A DNA stretch of 64,000 nucleotides from Bradyrhizobium sp. LTSP849 (GCF_000938255.1 NZ_JYMR01000056.1:439192-503191), one strand, 5' to 3'; positions 1 through 9,208 are shown, counted from the stretch's first letter. A program made the numbers and translations. Notes: a model not told the origin generated them from the letters alone.

Positions 1-1
1 T

Positions 2-1525
2 CCCGACCTGTCCGAGTACGTGGCCGTGGATAAGACGACCGTCGCCGCCGGCGACAGCGTGACGATCGATGCCTACAACATGAACCTCGGCAACGGGGTG
101 GACGCGGCCCCGACGACCGCTGGAATCTATCTCTCGACCGACGCGTCGATCACGACGTCGGACACGCTGCTTACAACATTGGCGACGTCATCGACGCTGG
201 CGACCGTCAGTCTGTCCGGCTACTACGACCACCAGGCAGTCACCGTGACGCTGCCGGGCAACCTGGCGCCGGGGACCTACTACATCGGCGGCATCGCCGA
301 CTACAACAACCAGCTTAGCGAGAGCAATGAGACCAACAACACCTACAACGTGGTTCAAGTCACGGTGACGGCGCCGCCGCAGCCCGATCTGATCGAATAT
401 CTGGCCGTGGACAAGACCACCGTTGCGGCCGGCGACAGCGTGACGATCGACGCCTACAACATGAACCTCGGCAACGCGGTGGATGCGACCCCGACGACGG
501 CCGGAATTTATCTCTCGACCGATGCGACCATCACGACGTCGGATACGCTGCTCACGACGATCTCGACATCGTCGACGCTGGCGACGGTGAGCCAACCCGG
601 CTACTATGATCACCAGACGGTCACCGTGGCGCTGCCCGGCAATCTGGCGCCAGGCACCTATTATGTCGGCGGGATTGCCGACTACAACAACCACCTCGCC
701 GAGAGCAACGAGACCAACAACACCTACAACGTGGTGCAGGTCACGGTGACTGCGCCGCCGCAGCCCGATCTGATCGAATATCTGGTCGTGGACAAGACCA
801 CCGTTGCGGCCGGCGACAGCGTGACGATCGATGCCTACAACATGAACCTCGGCAACGCGGTGGATGCGACTGCGACGACTGCCGGCATCTATCTCTCGAC
901 CGACGCGACCATCACGACGTCGGACACGTTGCTCACGACGCTGACGACATCGTCGACGCTGGCCACCGTCAGCCAGCCCGGCTACTACGATCACCAGACG
1001 GTTACGGTGACGCTGCCCGGCAATCTGGCGCCAGGCACCTATTATGTCGGCGGGATTGCCGACTACAACAACCACCTTGCCGAGAGCAACGAGACCAACA
1101 ATACCTACAATGTGGTGCAGGTCACGGTGACTGCGCCGGCGCAGCCCGATCTGATCGAATATCTGGCAGTGGACAAGACGACCGTTGCGGCCGGCGATAG
1201 CGTGACGATCGACGCCTACAACATGAACCTGGGCAACGCGGTGGATGCGACCCCGACGACTGCCGGCATCTATCTCTCGGCCGACGCGACCATCACGACG
1301 TCGGACACGTTGCTCACGACGCTGACGACATCGTCGACGCTGGCCACCGTCAGCCAGCCCGGCTACTACGATCACCAGACGGTTACGGTGACGCTGCCCG
1401 GCAATCTGGCGCCAGGCACCTATTATGTCGGCGGGATTGCCGACTACAACAACCACCTTGCCGAGAGCAACGAGAGCAACAATACCTACAATGTGGTGCA
1501 GATTACCGTGAAGGCGGCGGGCAGC
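2..1525 (+). repeat. Four in-frame 381-bp tandem repeats
   Basis: The motif beginning ccgatctg(a/t)tcga recurs with unit starts at 2, 383, 764 and 1145, an exact 381-bp (127-codon) period. Units 3 and 4 are almost identical: 901-1119 matches 1282-1500 with a single mismatch that I can see. Unit 1 is the most diverged. The pattern fits recent duplication or gene conversion at the 3' end of the array. More units probably lie upstream of the window. Confidence 0.9.
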
Positions 1526-1822
1526 TCGTCAGTCGCGCAAGCGCAAGCCGTCTCGTCACCGGCGGCGCAAATATCAAGTGGCGCCCTGTTCTTTGGGCAT
1601 CCGAATGTTCAGGACAATTTCGTGCTGTCCTCGATGAGCACCGGGCAGTCAGCCCTCGGCGGTATTTCGACGGATCATGCCCAGCTCACGGAACTCGGGG
1701 CGGCGTCGATGGTCAAAACCCTGGAGCAGGCTGCCACGACGGACGCGGCGGGTGCTCACTTCGTGTTCGACACCCTGCCTGAGGTCACGCAGCACCATTT
1801 CGGCGACTATCATCTGGTTTGA
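2..1822 (+). CDS. CARDB-repeat surface/secreted protein, 5' end outside window
   Basis: The reading frame is open from the first bases, so the true start lies upstream. The visible 606 residues are four near-identical modules of 127 residues, each opening with PDLxEY and closing near QVTVTAPxQ. They are followed by a unique tail of about 100 residues rich in Ala, Ser and Gln. The modules look like CARDB (cell adhesion related domain found in bacteria), an Ig-like beta fold used in extracellular proteins. No membrane anchor or LPXTG-type signal is seen at the C-terminus, so the route of export is unknown. Neighbouring secretion genes make a T2SS or type I substrate possible, but this is inference. 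The antisense strand is also open here, a by-product of the repeat and high GC. Confidence 0.75.
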   Translation, partial: PDLSEYVAVDKTTVAAGDSVTIDAYNMNLGNGVDAAPTTAGIYLSTDASITTSDTLLTTLATSSTLATVSLSGYYDHQAVTVTLPGNLAPGTYYIGGIADYNNQLSESNETNNTYNVVQVTVTAPPQPDLIEYLAVDKTTVAAGDSVTIDAYNMNLGNAVDATPTTAGIYLSTDATITTSDTLLTTISTSSTLATVSQPGYYDHQTVTVALPGNLAPGTYYVGGIADYNNHLAESNETNNTYNVVQVTVTAPPQPDLIEYLVVDKTTVAAGDSVTIDAYNMNLGNAVDATATTAGIYLSTDATITTSDTLLTTLTTSSTLATVSQPGYYDHQTVTVTLPGNLAPGTYYVGGIADYNNHLAESNETNNTYNVVQVTVTAPAQPDLIEYLAVDKTTVAAGDSVTIDAYNMNLGNAVDATPTTAGIYLSADATITTSDTLLTTLTTSSTLATVSQPGYYDHQTVTVTLPGNLAPGTYYVGGIADYNNHLAESNESNNTYNVVQITVKAAGSSSVAQAQAVSSPAAQISSGALFFGHPNVQDNFVLSSMSTGQSALGGISTDHAQLTELGAASMVKTLEQAATTDAAGAHFVFDTLPEVTQHHFGDYHLV

Positions 1823-1903
1823 TCGAAACACGGCTTCAGCTGCCGCTATGGATTCTCCGATATCCGTAGACTAATCTTGCCACCTATGCGGGGAGCGAGT
1901 GGC

Positions 1904-2464
1904 ATGGAGATTCTTGATAAGTGTAGTTGGGCGCTTCGCCGTGTGGTCTTGCGGCGGATGTGCGGCTCGACGCGACGAGGACGCTGGGTGTTGCTGATGA
2001 TCGGGCTTGTGCTCGCTCTCGCTGCGCCGGCCCACGCCCAATCCCTCGGCCGGGGCCTCTCCGCCTTCCAGCGGCAGGACTATGTGACGGCGTCCCGCAT
2101 CCTCATTCCGCTCGCCGAGCGCGGGAATGCGGCTGCGCAGTCCCATCTTGGCTTCCTGTTCGAGACCGGCCGCGGCGTGCCGCAGAACTACACCGAAGCC
2201 GCGATGTGGTACCGCCGGGCGGCGGAGCAGGGCGACAGCCGGGCCCAATATTCGCTCGGGCTGCTCTACGACCGCGGCCAGGGCGTGCCGCAGGACATCG
2301 TCGAAGCCTCAAAATGGCTGAACCTGTCGACAGCGGCCGCCCCGCCTCGGGTGCGCGAGGCGAGGGCCCGGATCCGCGACGTCGTCACCACCAAGATGAC
2401 GCGCGGGGAGATCGCCCAGGCCCGCCTGCGGGCGCTGGAATGGGCGCCGAGCCGCGAGCACTGA
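1904..2464 (+). CDS. Exported Sel1-like repeat protein
   Basis: A small protein of about 186 residues. An N-terminal basic stretch and a hydrophobic segment (LLMIGLVLALAAPAHA) form a signal peptide with a likely cut after AHA. Two clear Sel1/TPR-like repeats follow: AAQSHLGFLFETGRGVPQNY and a second unit containing AQYSLGLLYDRGQGVPQD. Sel1 repeats form alpha-solenoid scaffolds for protein contacts, so a periplasmic adaptor role is likely; the partner is unknown. I chose the ATG at 1904 because ggggagcgag lies just upstream. TTG 1877, ATG 1886 and ATG 1958 are in-frame alternatives, and 1958 would give a more compact signal peptide. Confidence 0.8.
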   Translation: MEILDKCSWALRRVVLRRMCGSTRRGRWVLLMIGLVLALAAPAHAQSLGRGLSAFQRQDYVTASRILIPLAERGNAAAQSHLGFLFETGRGVPQNYTEAAMWYRRAAEQGDSRAQYSLGLLYDRGQGVPQDIVEASKWLNLSTAAAPPRVREARARIRDVVTTKMTRGEIAQARLRALEWAPSREH

Positions 2465-2466
2465 CT

Positions 2467-2481
2467 CCTCGACCGTCGAGG
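2467..2481 (+). terminator. Short hairpin after the Sel1 gene
   Basis: CCTCGA (2467-2472) pairs with TCGAGG (2476-2481) around a 3-nt loop, 3 bp after the stop codon. No U-tract follows, so it is only a candidate terminator or mRNA 3'-end stabiliser. Confidence 0.3.
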
Positions 2482-2600
2482 TTCCAGGCCCCGTCCGACA
2501 AAAAAATCGAAAACAACCCCCATGCACAGTAGAAGATGACCGCCGGCGAGATGGCGCGGGCCTGCGCCGCGACGACGGTTCATCCTGATCTTGTCGCGCG

Positions 2601-3197
2601 TTAGCCGGGCCAGCCGCCGAGCCAGTTCACGTACCAGGTCTCGCCCAGCCAGCCGATCCAGATCGTGGGGGCAAGGAACAGCCCGAACGGCAGGAAGGCG
2701 GTCCCGCGCAGCGGCTTTCTTTGCAGTGCAGCATTGAGGACATAGGCGCCGATCGCGAGCAGCGCGGCGAGCTCAATCACCGCGGCGACCGTCACAAGAT
2801 CGAGCCAAGCGCCGCAGACGGCCGCGAGCTTGACGTCGCCGAGTCCGAGCCCGTCACGGCCGCGCCAGCGCCGGTACAGAACCATCAGGAGCAGCAGCGG
2901 GAGCGCTATGGCCGCAGCACGCGCCACCGGCCAGAGCAGCGCCTCGGCGCCCGCATCCGGCACGAACGCGGCAGCGCGGAGCAGGGCGAGCGCGAAGGCC
3001 GCCCCGGTCAGCTCGTTCGGGATGAGATAGTGGCGGGCGTCGTTCGCGGCGATGGCGAGCATCAGGGCGGCGAGGAACGCGCCGTAGAGGCCTTCCGCTC
3101 CCGGTGCGGCGACGAGGCTTGCGAACATGCTGACGAGCAGTGCGAGGCTGAGGACGAGCGGGGCACGCGTCCCGTCATGCGCCGCTTCGTCCGTCAC
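2601..3197 (-). CDS. gspO: Prepilin peptidase, A24 family (GspO/PilD-like, catalytic domain only)
   Basis: A polytopic inner-membrane aspartyl peptidase of 198 residues that would cleave the leader of the pseudopilins GspG, H, I, J and K. The two family aspartates are visible in ANDARHYLIPNELT and in GLGLGDVKL (the GxGD motif). It lacks the N-terminal Cys-containing methyltransferase domain of full-length PilD/GspO (usually about 280 residues), so it is the short form common in alphaproteobacteria. About six membrane segments are visible. It starts with GTG at 3197, and its leader overlaps the palindromic repeat at 3202-3307. It lies downstream of gspD on the same strand and is probably co-transcribed with it. 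Confidence 0.85.
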   Translation of the reverse strand: MTDEAAHDGTRAPLVLSLALLVSMFASLVAAPGAEGLYGAFLAALMLAIAANDARHYLIPNELTGAAFALALLRAAAFVPDAGAEALLWPVARAAAIALPLLLLMVLYRRWRGRDGLGLGDVKLAAVCGAWLDLVTVAAVIELAALLAIGAYVLNAALQRKPLRGTAFLPFGLFLAPTIWIGWLGETWYVNWLGGWPG

Positions 3198-3201
3198 GCG
3201 C

Positions 3202-3307
3202 CTAGAGCCTTTTCCGCTCCGATGGAATCGGAACGGGGCTCTGGATTCTTATTTTGACGCGTTTTCTTCACGCGAACCGGTATCCACTTCGCTCGAAAAC
3301 GCTCTAG
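3202..3307. repeat. Rhizobiales-type intergenic palindromic repeat
   Basis: The element is bounded by perfect inverted ends CTAGAGC (3202-3208) and GCTCTAG (3301-3307). Inside are two further hairpins: one around CCGATGGAATCGG and one of ACGCG/CGCGT type, followed by an ACCGGT-containing stretch. I recognise this sequence type from memory as a dispersed repeat in Bradyrhizobium-like genomes. It fills the whole gap between gspD and the prepilin peptidase gene; the gspD stop codon (3304-3306) lies inside its right end. Confidence 0.75.
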
Positions 3308-5688
3308 CGCGCCACCTTGGGCGGGCTGACGGTAACCACGGGATTGCTGGTCCCGATCAGGCGGCCGTTCATCTTGCTGCGCATCTCCTCGGCGATGACG
3401 CGCGCATCGACGCCGTCCTTGATGACGGTCGGGCGGATGAACAGGATCAGCTCGGTACGCGCGCGCGCAGTGGTCTGGTGCGAGAAGGCGTCGCCCACGC
3501 CGGGAATGGAATCCAGCACCGGAATGCCTTGCCGTTGCTTGTTCTCGGTCTCGCTGATCAGGCCAGCGAGCAGCACCGTCTGTCCGCTCGTCACCGCAAT
3601 CGAGCTCTTGACCCGGCGCTGCGAGATCGTCGGCGTCAGCGATCCGGCGGCGGTGCCGGCCGCGACGCTCGAAATCTCCTGCTCGATGTCGAGCACGACA
3701 TTGCCGTTGGCGTTGGCGCGCGGCAGCACGCGCAGGATGATGCCGGTGTTCTTGTAGTCGATGGTGTTGACGACGGTGTTGTTGGCGGTCAGCACGGTCG
3801 CGGTACCGGTCGAGAACGGCACCTGGTCACCGACCTGCAAGGTCGCGGGCTGGTTGTCCAGCACCACCAGCGACGGGTTCGACAGCACCTTGACGTCGGT
3901 GACGCCGTGCAGCGCGTCGAGAATGACGCGCGGCGAATTCTCGGAACCGATCAGGAAGTTGAAGCCTGGCAAGACACGTCCGAGCAGCGCGCCGGACGCG
4001 GCGTTGACGGCGTTCGACGCGGCTTCGACGGAGCCGCTGCCAACTGTCGCGGCATTGCTGACGCCCGAGATCGTGTTGGAGATAGAGCCCTTCTGGCTCG
4101 CCAGGAAGAACTGCACGCCGTAGTTCAACTGGTCGTTCAGCGTCACCTCGGCGATCGTCGCTTCGATCGCGATCTGGCGCTGCGGCCGGTCGATCTGCCG
4201 GACGGTCTGCTCGACGATGCGCTGCGCCTCCTGGTTGGCATAGACGAGAACGGCATTGTTGGTGACGTCGGCGGTGATCCGCACGTTCTGGAGGATGCCG
4301 TTGACGCCGGACTTCGCGCCGTTGCCGCTGCCCAATAGTCCGTTGCCGTTGTCCTGCGCAGGTGTTGCGGTCGCGGCCGGAGCGGGGCGGGCGCTGAACG
4401 ATGATCCCGGAGCTCCGGTCACCGGGGTCGCGGCGCCGGATGCGGCGGTCGGCATTGCACTCAGCGAGGCGACCGGATTGCCGGAGGTCGATGTCGAGAT
4501 CCCCGAACCGGGCGCGACCTGGCTTGACGCGCTGTCGAGCGACGTGTTGCTTGTCGCGCTCTGGTTGAACAGCATGTCGTTCAGCATCGCCACGACCAGC
4601 TTGGAATTGCCGTAGCGCAGCGGATAGGACTTCAGGTTCACGCCATCGGTGTCGGAACGGTCGAGCCGCGCAATCCAGGTCTGCGCGCGCTTCAGATATT
4701 CCGGCTTCTGGCTCACCACGAGGATCGAATTGAGCCGCGCGATCGGCTGGAGCTTGATCACGTTCTGCCCCATCCCGCCTTCGCCGGAATCCATGATCTT
4801 CTCGATCTCGGCGATGACTGGCTCGGGTGAGGAATTGCGCACCGGGAAGATGCCGACCGATTGTCCACGCATCCAGTCGGCGTCGAAGGACAGGATGGTG
4901 TCGACCGCGGTTGCCCGGTCGCTGCCGCTGCCGCTGACGATCAGCGTGTTGCGCGCGCTGTCGGGACGCATGGTCGAGGCCTTCACGCCGAAGGCGTCGA
5001 GCAGCTTGAAGATGTTCTGGGCCGAGGTATAGCGCAGCGGCACCACCGTGATGCCTTGGCCGGCTGCGGCGTTCGCCGAGCGGTCGATGCTGCCGGGCCC
5101 TGCTTCCGGCGCCGGCAGCAGGCGATAGCCTGTGCGGTCACGCACCAGCGCCACGCCAGACATGCGCAGCGCATTCTCCAGCACGTAGATCGCGTCCGCC
5201 TTGGGCACCGGACGCACCGAGGCGAGCGTCACGGTTCCCTGCACGCGAGGATCGATCGTGTAGCCGACGTTGAGTACGTCACCAAGGATGACCTTTGCGA
5301 CGGTCGCCACCGGTGCATTCTCGAAGTTGAGGTCGTAGCCGCTGCCGCCGCCATCGTCGCGCTCGGCAAGCGCGCCGCCTTGCGGCGCTGCACCATCGCT
5401 GAGATAGATCGCGGGCTTGGACGATTTCGCCTGGCCAATGCCGCCTGCCCCGGCATCCGAAGGTTGCCGCGGCTGCAGGTCGAGGCCGCGGATCTTGTCG
5501 ACAATATCCTGTGCGCGCGGATCCTTCGGATCGGCTTCGACCGACTGATCAGCCGTGACGATGCAGGCGGTAAGCAGGAAGGCGGACGAGCAAAGGACAA
5601 GCGTTCCAGTCAACGCTGAGCGCAGGCGCGAAAGCGGCTGGACCACTTTAAACAAAATACGCCCACCAACGCTGCGAGAAAAAGGCAT
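3304..5688 (-). CDS. gspD: Type II secretion system secretin GspD
   Basis: The outer-membrane channel of the T2SS, 794 residues. The N-terminus ends in a lipobox (LLTAC, Cys about 42), so it is a lipoprotein secretin. N0 and N1-N3 domains follow. A long Ser/Ala/Pro/Thr-rich linker interrupts the N3 region (about residues 375-470). The C-terminal secretin domain includes the motif VLSNPSLVVLDNQPATLQVG and ends near LFIRPTVI. I chose the ATG at 5688 because AAGGGGGA sits just upstream; GTG 5715 is the longer alternative. It is transcribed divergently from gspE. Its TAG stop is supplied by the intergenic repeat. Confidence 0.95.
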   Translation of the reverse strand: MPFSRSVGGRILFKVVQPLSRLRSALTGTLVLCSSAFLLTACIVTADQSVEADPKDPRAQDIVDKIRGLDLQPRQPSDAGAGGIGQAKSSKPAIYLSDGAAPQGGALAERDDGGGSGYDLNFENAPVATVAKVILGDVLNVGYTIDPRVQGTVTLASVRPVPKADAIYVLENALRMSGVALVRDRTGYRLLPAPEAGPGSIDRSANAAAGQGITVVPLRYTSAQNIFKLLDAFGVKASTMRPDSARNTLIVSGSGSDRATAVDTILSFDADWMRGQSVGIFPVRNSSPEPVIAEIEKIMDSGEGGMGQNVIKLQPIARLNSILVVSQKPEYLKRAQTWIARLDRSDTDGVNLKSYPLRYGNSKLVVAMLNDMLFNQSATSNTSLDSASSQVAPGSGISTSTSGNPVASLSAMPTAASGAATPVTGAPGSSFSARPAPAATATPAQDNGNGLLGSGNGAKSGVNGILQNVRITADVTNNAVLVYANQEAQRIVEQTVRQIDRPQRQIAIEATIAEVTLNDQLNYGVQFFLASQKGSISNTISGVSNAATVGSGSVEAASNAVNAASGALLGRVLPGFNFLIGSENSPRVILDALHGVTDVKVLSNPSLVVLDNQPATLQVGDQVPFSTGTATVLTANNTVVNTIDYKNTGIILRVLPRANANGNVVLDIEQEISSVAAGTAAGSLTPTISQRRVKSSIAVTSGQTVLLAGLISETENKQRQGIPVLDSIPGVGDAFSHQTTARARTELILFIRPTVIKDGVDARVIAEEMRSKMNGRLIGTSNPVVTVSPPKVAR

Positions 5689-5816
5689 CCGATCCCCCTT
5701 GGTTCGGACGCGCAATAATTTGCGCCACGATTATGTTTTTGCTAAGAAATAAGTCAAGGGTAAAGGACCTCCCGTGCCCGTAGAAGCTGTTGCATTCAAG
5801 TAACAAGGTCAACGCT
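5689..5816. promoter_or_regulatory. Divergent gspD/gspE intergenic region
   Basis: A 128-bp stretch, noticeably richer in A/T than its flanks (for example aataatttgcg and tgctaagaaataag). It must carry the promoters for both halves of the T2SS locus. It holds a strong ribosome binding site for gspD (AAGGGGGA on the minus strand) and AAGG ahead of gspE. I could not assign a specific -35/-10 pair or regulator site with confidence. Confidence 0.4.
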
Positions 5817-7511
5817 GTGAATGCGATGCGAGAGCGCTCCGCCGATAGCTTCCGGCAGCACCTCCTGGAAAAATATTCACTGCCGTCGCGCGCGCATGTC
5901 CGTGCGGACAAGGCAGCCAATCCCGCGATCACGCGTCCGTTGCGCGAATTCTGGGAAGCCACCGATCTCTCGGCGGCGGAATTCGCCGACGAAGTGTCCG
6001 AATATTTTGCGCTGCCTCGGCTGAGCCTTCCCCAACTGCTGACGACGACACCTCGCCTTGAAGGTTTTTCGCGTCGATTTCTGCGAGAATCCACGATCTT
6101 TCCTTTTGGTGCTCCGGATGGTGGCTTTCGGTTGGCCGTCGCGGACCCCTCCGACACGGCCGCCATTCGTGCCGCCGAAATCGTGTTCGGGGCACCGGTC
6201 GATGTCGTAGTGGCGTCATATGAGGACATTACGACAGTCCTCGATCAGCGAGCCGATGCCGACGATGCGAACACAGACCAAACCGCCGGCCGCGCGGCGC
6301 AGTCCGACGACGACATCGAGAGCCTGCGCGATCTCGCCAGCGGTGCGCCGGTGGTGCGTGCGCTCAACGATCTGCTGGAGCGCGCGGTCGATCTGCGCGC
6401 CAGCGACATTCACGTCGAGCCGTTCCGTGCCGGGCTTGTAGTGCGCATGCGCGTCGATGGCCTGCTGCGTGCGCTGCCGTCACCGCACGGCATTCCGCCG
6501 CAGGCGCTGATCTCGCGCATCAAGATTCTCGCCAGTCTCAACATCGCCGAGCGCCGCCTGCCGCAGGACGGCGCGGCGCGCGTCCGCGTCGGGCGCAGCG
6601 AACTCGACGTTCGCGTCGCGACCATGCCGACGCAACACGGCGAGAGCGCCGTCATCCGCCTGTTGCCGCGCGACCGCGGCCTGCTCGAGATGAGCAAGCT
6701 CGGCCTCCGGACACGCGACGAGAGCGTGATGACGCAGCTGCTCGCGATGCCGCACGGCATGATCGTGATCACGGGGCCGACCGGCAGCGGCAAGACCACG
6801 ACGCTTGCGACCATGCTGTCGATCCTCAACGAGCCGACGCGCAAGATCCTTACCATCGAGGATCCCGTCGAGTACGAGATTCCCGGCATCAACCAGTCCC
6901 AGGTCAAACCGTCGATCGGCCTGACCTTCGCCTCCGCGATGCGTTCCTTCGTGCGCCAGGACCCCGACGTGATCATGGTCGGCGAAGTCCGCGACGCCGA
7001 GACCGCGCATATCGCGATCCATGCCGCACTCACCGGCCATCTCGTGCTGACGACGCTGCACACCGAGACCGCGGCGGCGGCCGTGCCGCGCCTGATCGAT
7101 CTCGGCATCGAGGGCTTTCTGCTCAAGTCGACGCTGCGCGCGGTGGTGGCGCAGCGCCTGGTGCGCGTGCTTTGCGACCGTTGCAAGGTACCGCACGCGC
7201 TGACCGAGGCCGATCTTGCCAAGGACCCGCGCTTTGCCGTGATCGGCTTCAAGGCCGGTGAGGTCGTCCACGAGGCGGGCGGCTGCGAGCGCTGCGGCGG
7301 CACCGGCTATCGCGGCCGTAACGGCGTGTTCGAGATCCTCGAAATGTCCGACGAGGTGCGGACGCTGATCGGGCCGCAGACCGATTCCCACACTGTCGAT
7401 GCCGCCGCGATGCGGGGCGGCATGACGACGATGCTGGAGGATGCGGTCGCAAAATGCCGGGCCGGGTTGACGACAGTGCCTGAAGTCTTCCGCGTCACGA
7501 CGGTGCGCTGA
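5817..7511 (+). CDS. gspE: Type II secretion system ATPase GspE
   Basis: Cytoplasmic hexameric ATPase that powers pseudopilus assembly. An N-terminal T2SSE domain is followed by a catalytic domain with Walker A GPTGSGKTTT (residues about 319-328), an Asp box, and Walker B around DPDVIMVGEVRD. A zinc-binding tetracysteine element (CDRC about 453-456 and CERC about 490-493) is typical of GspE and PilB. The start is uncertain: GTG 5817 has AAGG 9 nt upstream, while ATG 5826 and TTG 5790 are in frame. It is the first gene of the gspE-M operon; gspF begins 4 bp after its stop. Confidence 0.95.
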   Translation: MNAMRERSADSFRQHLLEKYSLPSRAHVRADKAANPAITRPLREFWEATDLSAAEFADEVSEYFALPRLSLPQLLTTTPRLEGFSRRFLRESTIFPFGAPDGGFRLAVADPSDTAAIRAAEIVFGAPVDVVVASYEDITTVLDQRADADDANTDQTAGRAAQSDDDIESLRDLASGAPVVRALNDLLERAVDLRASDIHVEPFRAGLVVRMRVDGLLRALPSPHGIPPQALISRIKILASLNIAERRLPQDGAARVRVGRSELDVRVATMPTQHGESAVIRLLPRDRGLLEMSKLGLRTRDESVMTQLLAMPHGMIVITGPTGSGKTTTLATMLSILNEPTRKILTIEDPVEYEIPGINQSQVKPSIGLTFASAMRSFVRQDPDVIMVGEVRDAETAHIAIHAALTGHLVLTTLHTETAAAAVPRLIDLGIEGFLLKSTLRAVVAQRLVRVLCDRCKVPHALTEADLAKDPRFAVIGFKAGEVVHEAGGCERCGGTGYRGRNGVFEILEMSDEVRTLIGPQTDSHTVDAAAMRGGMTTMLEDAVAKCRAGLTTVPEVFRVTTVR

Positions 7512-7515
7512 AGTC

Positions 7516-8727
7516 ATGCCGAACTATCGCTACCGCGCGCTCAATGCCAACGGCGAACTGGTCTCTGGGGCCATCGCCGCGCCGGCGCCCGGCGATGTGG
7601 CGCAGCGGATCGAGCGGCTTGGCCTGGTGCTGGTCGACAACGTCACGCCGGAGGAGGGCGGCGCAGCGCGTAGCGCGCTCAGCTTCTTCAACAGGCCGAA
7701 GGCCGAAGACGTCACCATCTTCACCCGCGACCTCGCGCTGCTGTTGCGCGCCGGCGCCCGCATCAATGACGGACTGGAACTGCTCGCGGTCGATCCCGAT
7801 TTCGGGAAGCTGCGGCCGGTCGTCGCCGATATCCGCGCGCGCGTCGTCTCCGGCGAGAGCTTTGCCGAGGCGTTGACGCGGCATGAGGGGCTGTTTCCGG
7901 CGATGTATATCGCGCTAGTGCGGGTCGGCGAGGCGTCGGGGTCGCTGGACCAGGTGCTGGAGGTGCTGGCCGGTGAACGCGCGCGCAGCGAGGCACTGAG
8001 GCGCCGGCTGACGGATGCGATCCGCTATCCCGTTTTCGTCCTCGGCGCGGCCGGCTGCGTGCTGCTGTTCTTCCTCACTTTCGTGCTGCCGCAGTTTGCC
8101 AGCGTGTTGCAGGATTTCGGCGCCAAGGTCGATCCGATCGTCGGCGTGTTCCTGAACATCTCGACCTTTTTGCGCGGCAATTCCGATGCGGTGCTGGCCG
8201 GGCTTGCCGCCACCATCGCCGCCGGCTGGTTGCTGTTGCGCCAGGAGCGCGTCCGCCGCGGCATTACCAATGTGATCACGCGTCTGCCCGCCATCCGCAA
8301 CGTGATGCGCTCGTACCGCACCGCGCTGTTCTGCCGCAATCTCGGCCTGCTGCTCGGCAGTGGCGTCAATCTCACCACCACGCTGCGCATCCTGATCGAC
8401 ATGATGGCGACGACAGGGCCGTCCGCGGTCTGGAGCGATGCCGCCGACCGCGTCCGCCATGGTTCGAAACTCTCCGACGCGCTCGCCGAAACAGAGGCGT
8501 TGCCGGCAATGGCGGTACGCATGCTAAGGCTGGGCGACGAGACCGGGCAGTTGCCGATGCTGTCCGGCCGGGTCGCCGAGTTTTACGAGGTCAAGCTGCA
8601 ACGCACGCTCGACCGCGCGGTCGGCATTGCGGGGCCTGCGGCGATCATCGCGATTTCCCTGGTGGTCGGCGGCCTGATCACATCGGTGATGACGGCGCTG
8701 ATGTCGGTGAGCCAGATTGTCGGTTAG
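7516..8727 (+). CDS. gspF: Type II secretion system inner-membrane protein GspF
   Basis: Platform protein of 403 residues with the classic layout of two T2SSF domains (about 70-190 and 270-395) and three hydrophobic segments (about 172-195, 222-240 and 372-398). The start MPNYRYRALNANGELVSG is a typical GspF N-terminus. It interacts with GspE and GspL in the inner membrane. It sits in the operon between gspE and gspG. Confidence 0.95.
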   Translation: MPNYRYRALNANGELVSGAIAAPAPGDVAQRIERLGLVLVDNVTPEEGGAARSALSFFNRPKAEDVTIFTRDLALLLRAGARINDGLELLAVDPDFGKLRPVVADIRARVVSGESFAEALTRHEGLFPAMYIALVRVGEASGSLDQVLEVLAGERARSEALRRRLTDAIRYPVFVLGAAGCVLLFFLTFVLPQFASVLQDFGAKVDPIVGVFLNISTFLRGNSDAVLAGLAATIAAGWLLLRQERVRRGITNVITRLPAIRNVMRSYRTALFCRNLGLLLGSGVNLTTTLRILIDMMATTGPSAVWSDAADRVRHGSKLSDALAETEALPAMAVRMLRLGDETGQLPMLSGRVAEFYEVKLQRTLDRAVGIAGPAAIIAISLVVGGLITSVMTALMSVSQIVG

Positions 8728-8752
8728 GCGAGGGTAATTGGAGGGGCTCGAG

Positions 8753-9208
8753 GTGACCAAACATCCATCGTCAAGGCGCAGCCGGCGGCGCGCAGATCGA
8801 GGAGAGGCCGGCTTTACCCTGGTCGAAATGCTCGTCGTCATCACCATCATCGGGATGATCATGGCGCTGGTCGGCCCGCGGGTGCTAAACTATCTCAGCG
8901 AGTCCAAGGCCAAGGCGGCAAAAATCCAGATCGAGAGCTTTTCCAGCGCGCTCGATCTCTATTATCTCGATCTCGGCCGCTATCCGACGTCGAATGAAGG
9001 CCTCACCGGGCTGACGCGCAGCAACAACCAGGCCGGCTGGAACGGGCCATATCTGCGCGGTGGCTTGGTACCCAACGATCCCTGGGGCCACGTCTATGTC
9101 TATCGCGCGCCGGGCGCGAGTGCACCCTACGAGATCATCTCGCTCGGATCGGATGGTCAGGAAGGCGGCAGTGGAACAGCAGCCGACATTGTCAGCGGCA
9201 CGCGCTGA
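8753..9208 (+). CDS. gspG: Major pseudopilin GspG
   Basis: The main subunit of the T2SS pseudopilus, 151 residues. The leader ends in RGEAG before FTLVEMLVVITIIGMI, a standard class III prepilin site with Glu at +5. The C-terminal part carries the GspG-type features LDLGRYPT, GWNGPYLRGG and DPWGHVYVY (calcium-binding region). I chose GTG 8753 because GGAGGGG (8740-8746) lies at the right distance; TTG 8738 is inside that site. Processing requires a prepilin peptidase such as the one at 2601-3197. Confidence 0.95.
   Translation: MTKHPSSRRSRRRADRGEAGFTLVEMLVVITIIGMIMALVGPRVLNYLSESKAKAAKIQIESFSSALDLYYLDLGRYPTSNEGLTGLTRSNNQAGWNGPYLRGGLVPNDPWGHVYVYRAPGASAPYEIISLGSDGQEGGSGTAADIVSGTR

Noticed and set aside
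188..1456. A 422-residue open frame antisense to the CARDB repeats
   Set aside because: It repeats with the same 381-bp period, is Arg/His/Val-rich without a recognisable fold, and has no ribosome site. It is a by-product of the sense-strand repeat.
3127..4338. Long plus-strand frame across gspD
   Set aside because: GspD on the minus strand is certain. The plus-strand translation is Arg/Ala/Asp-rich low-complexity sequence typical of high-GC shadow frames.
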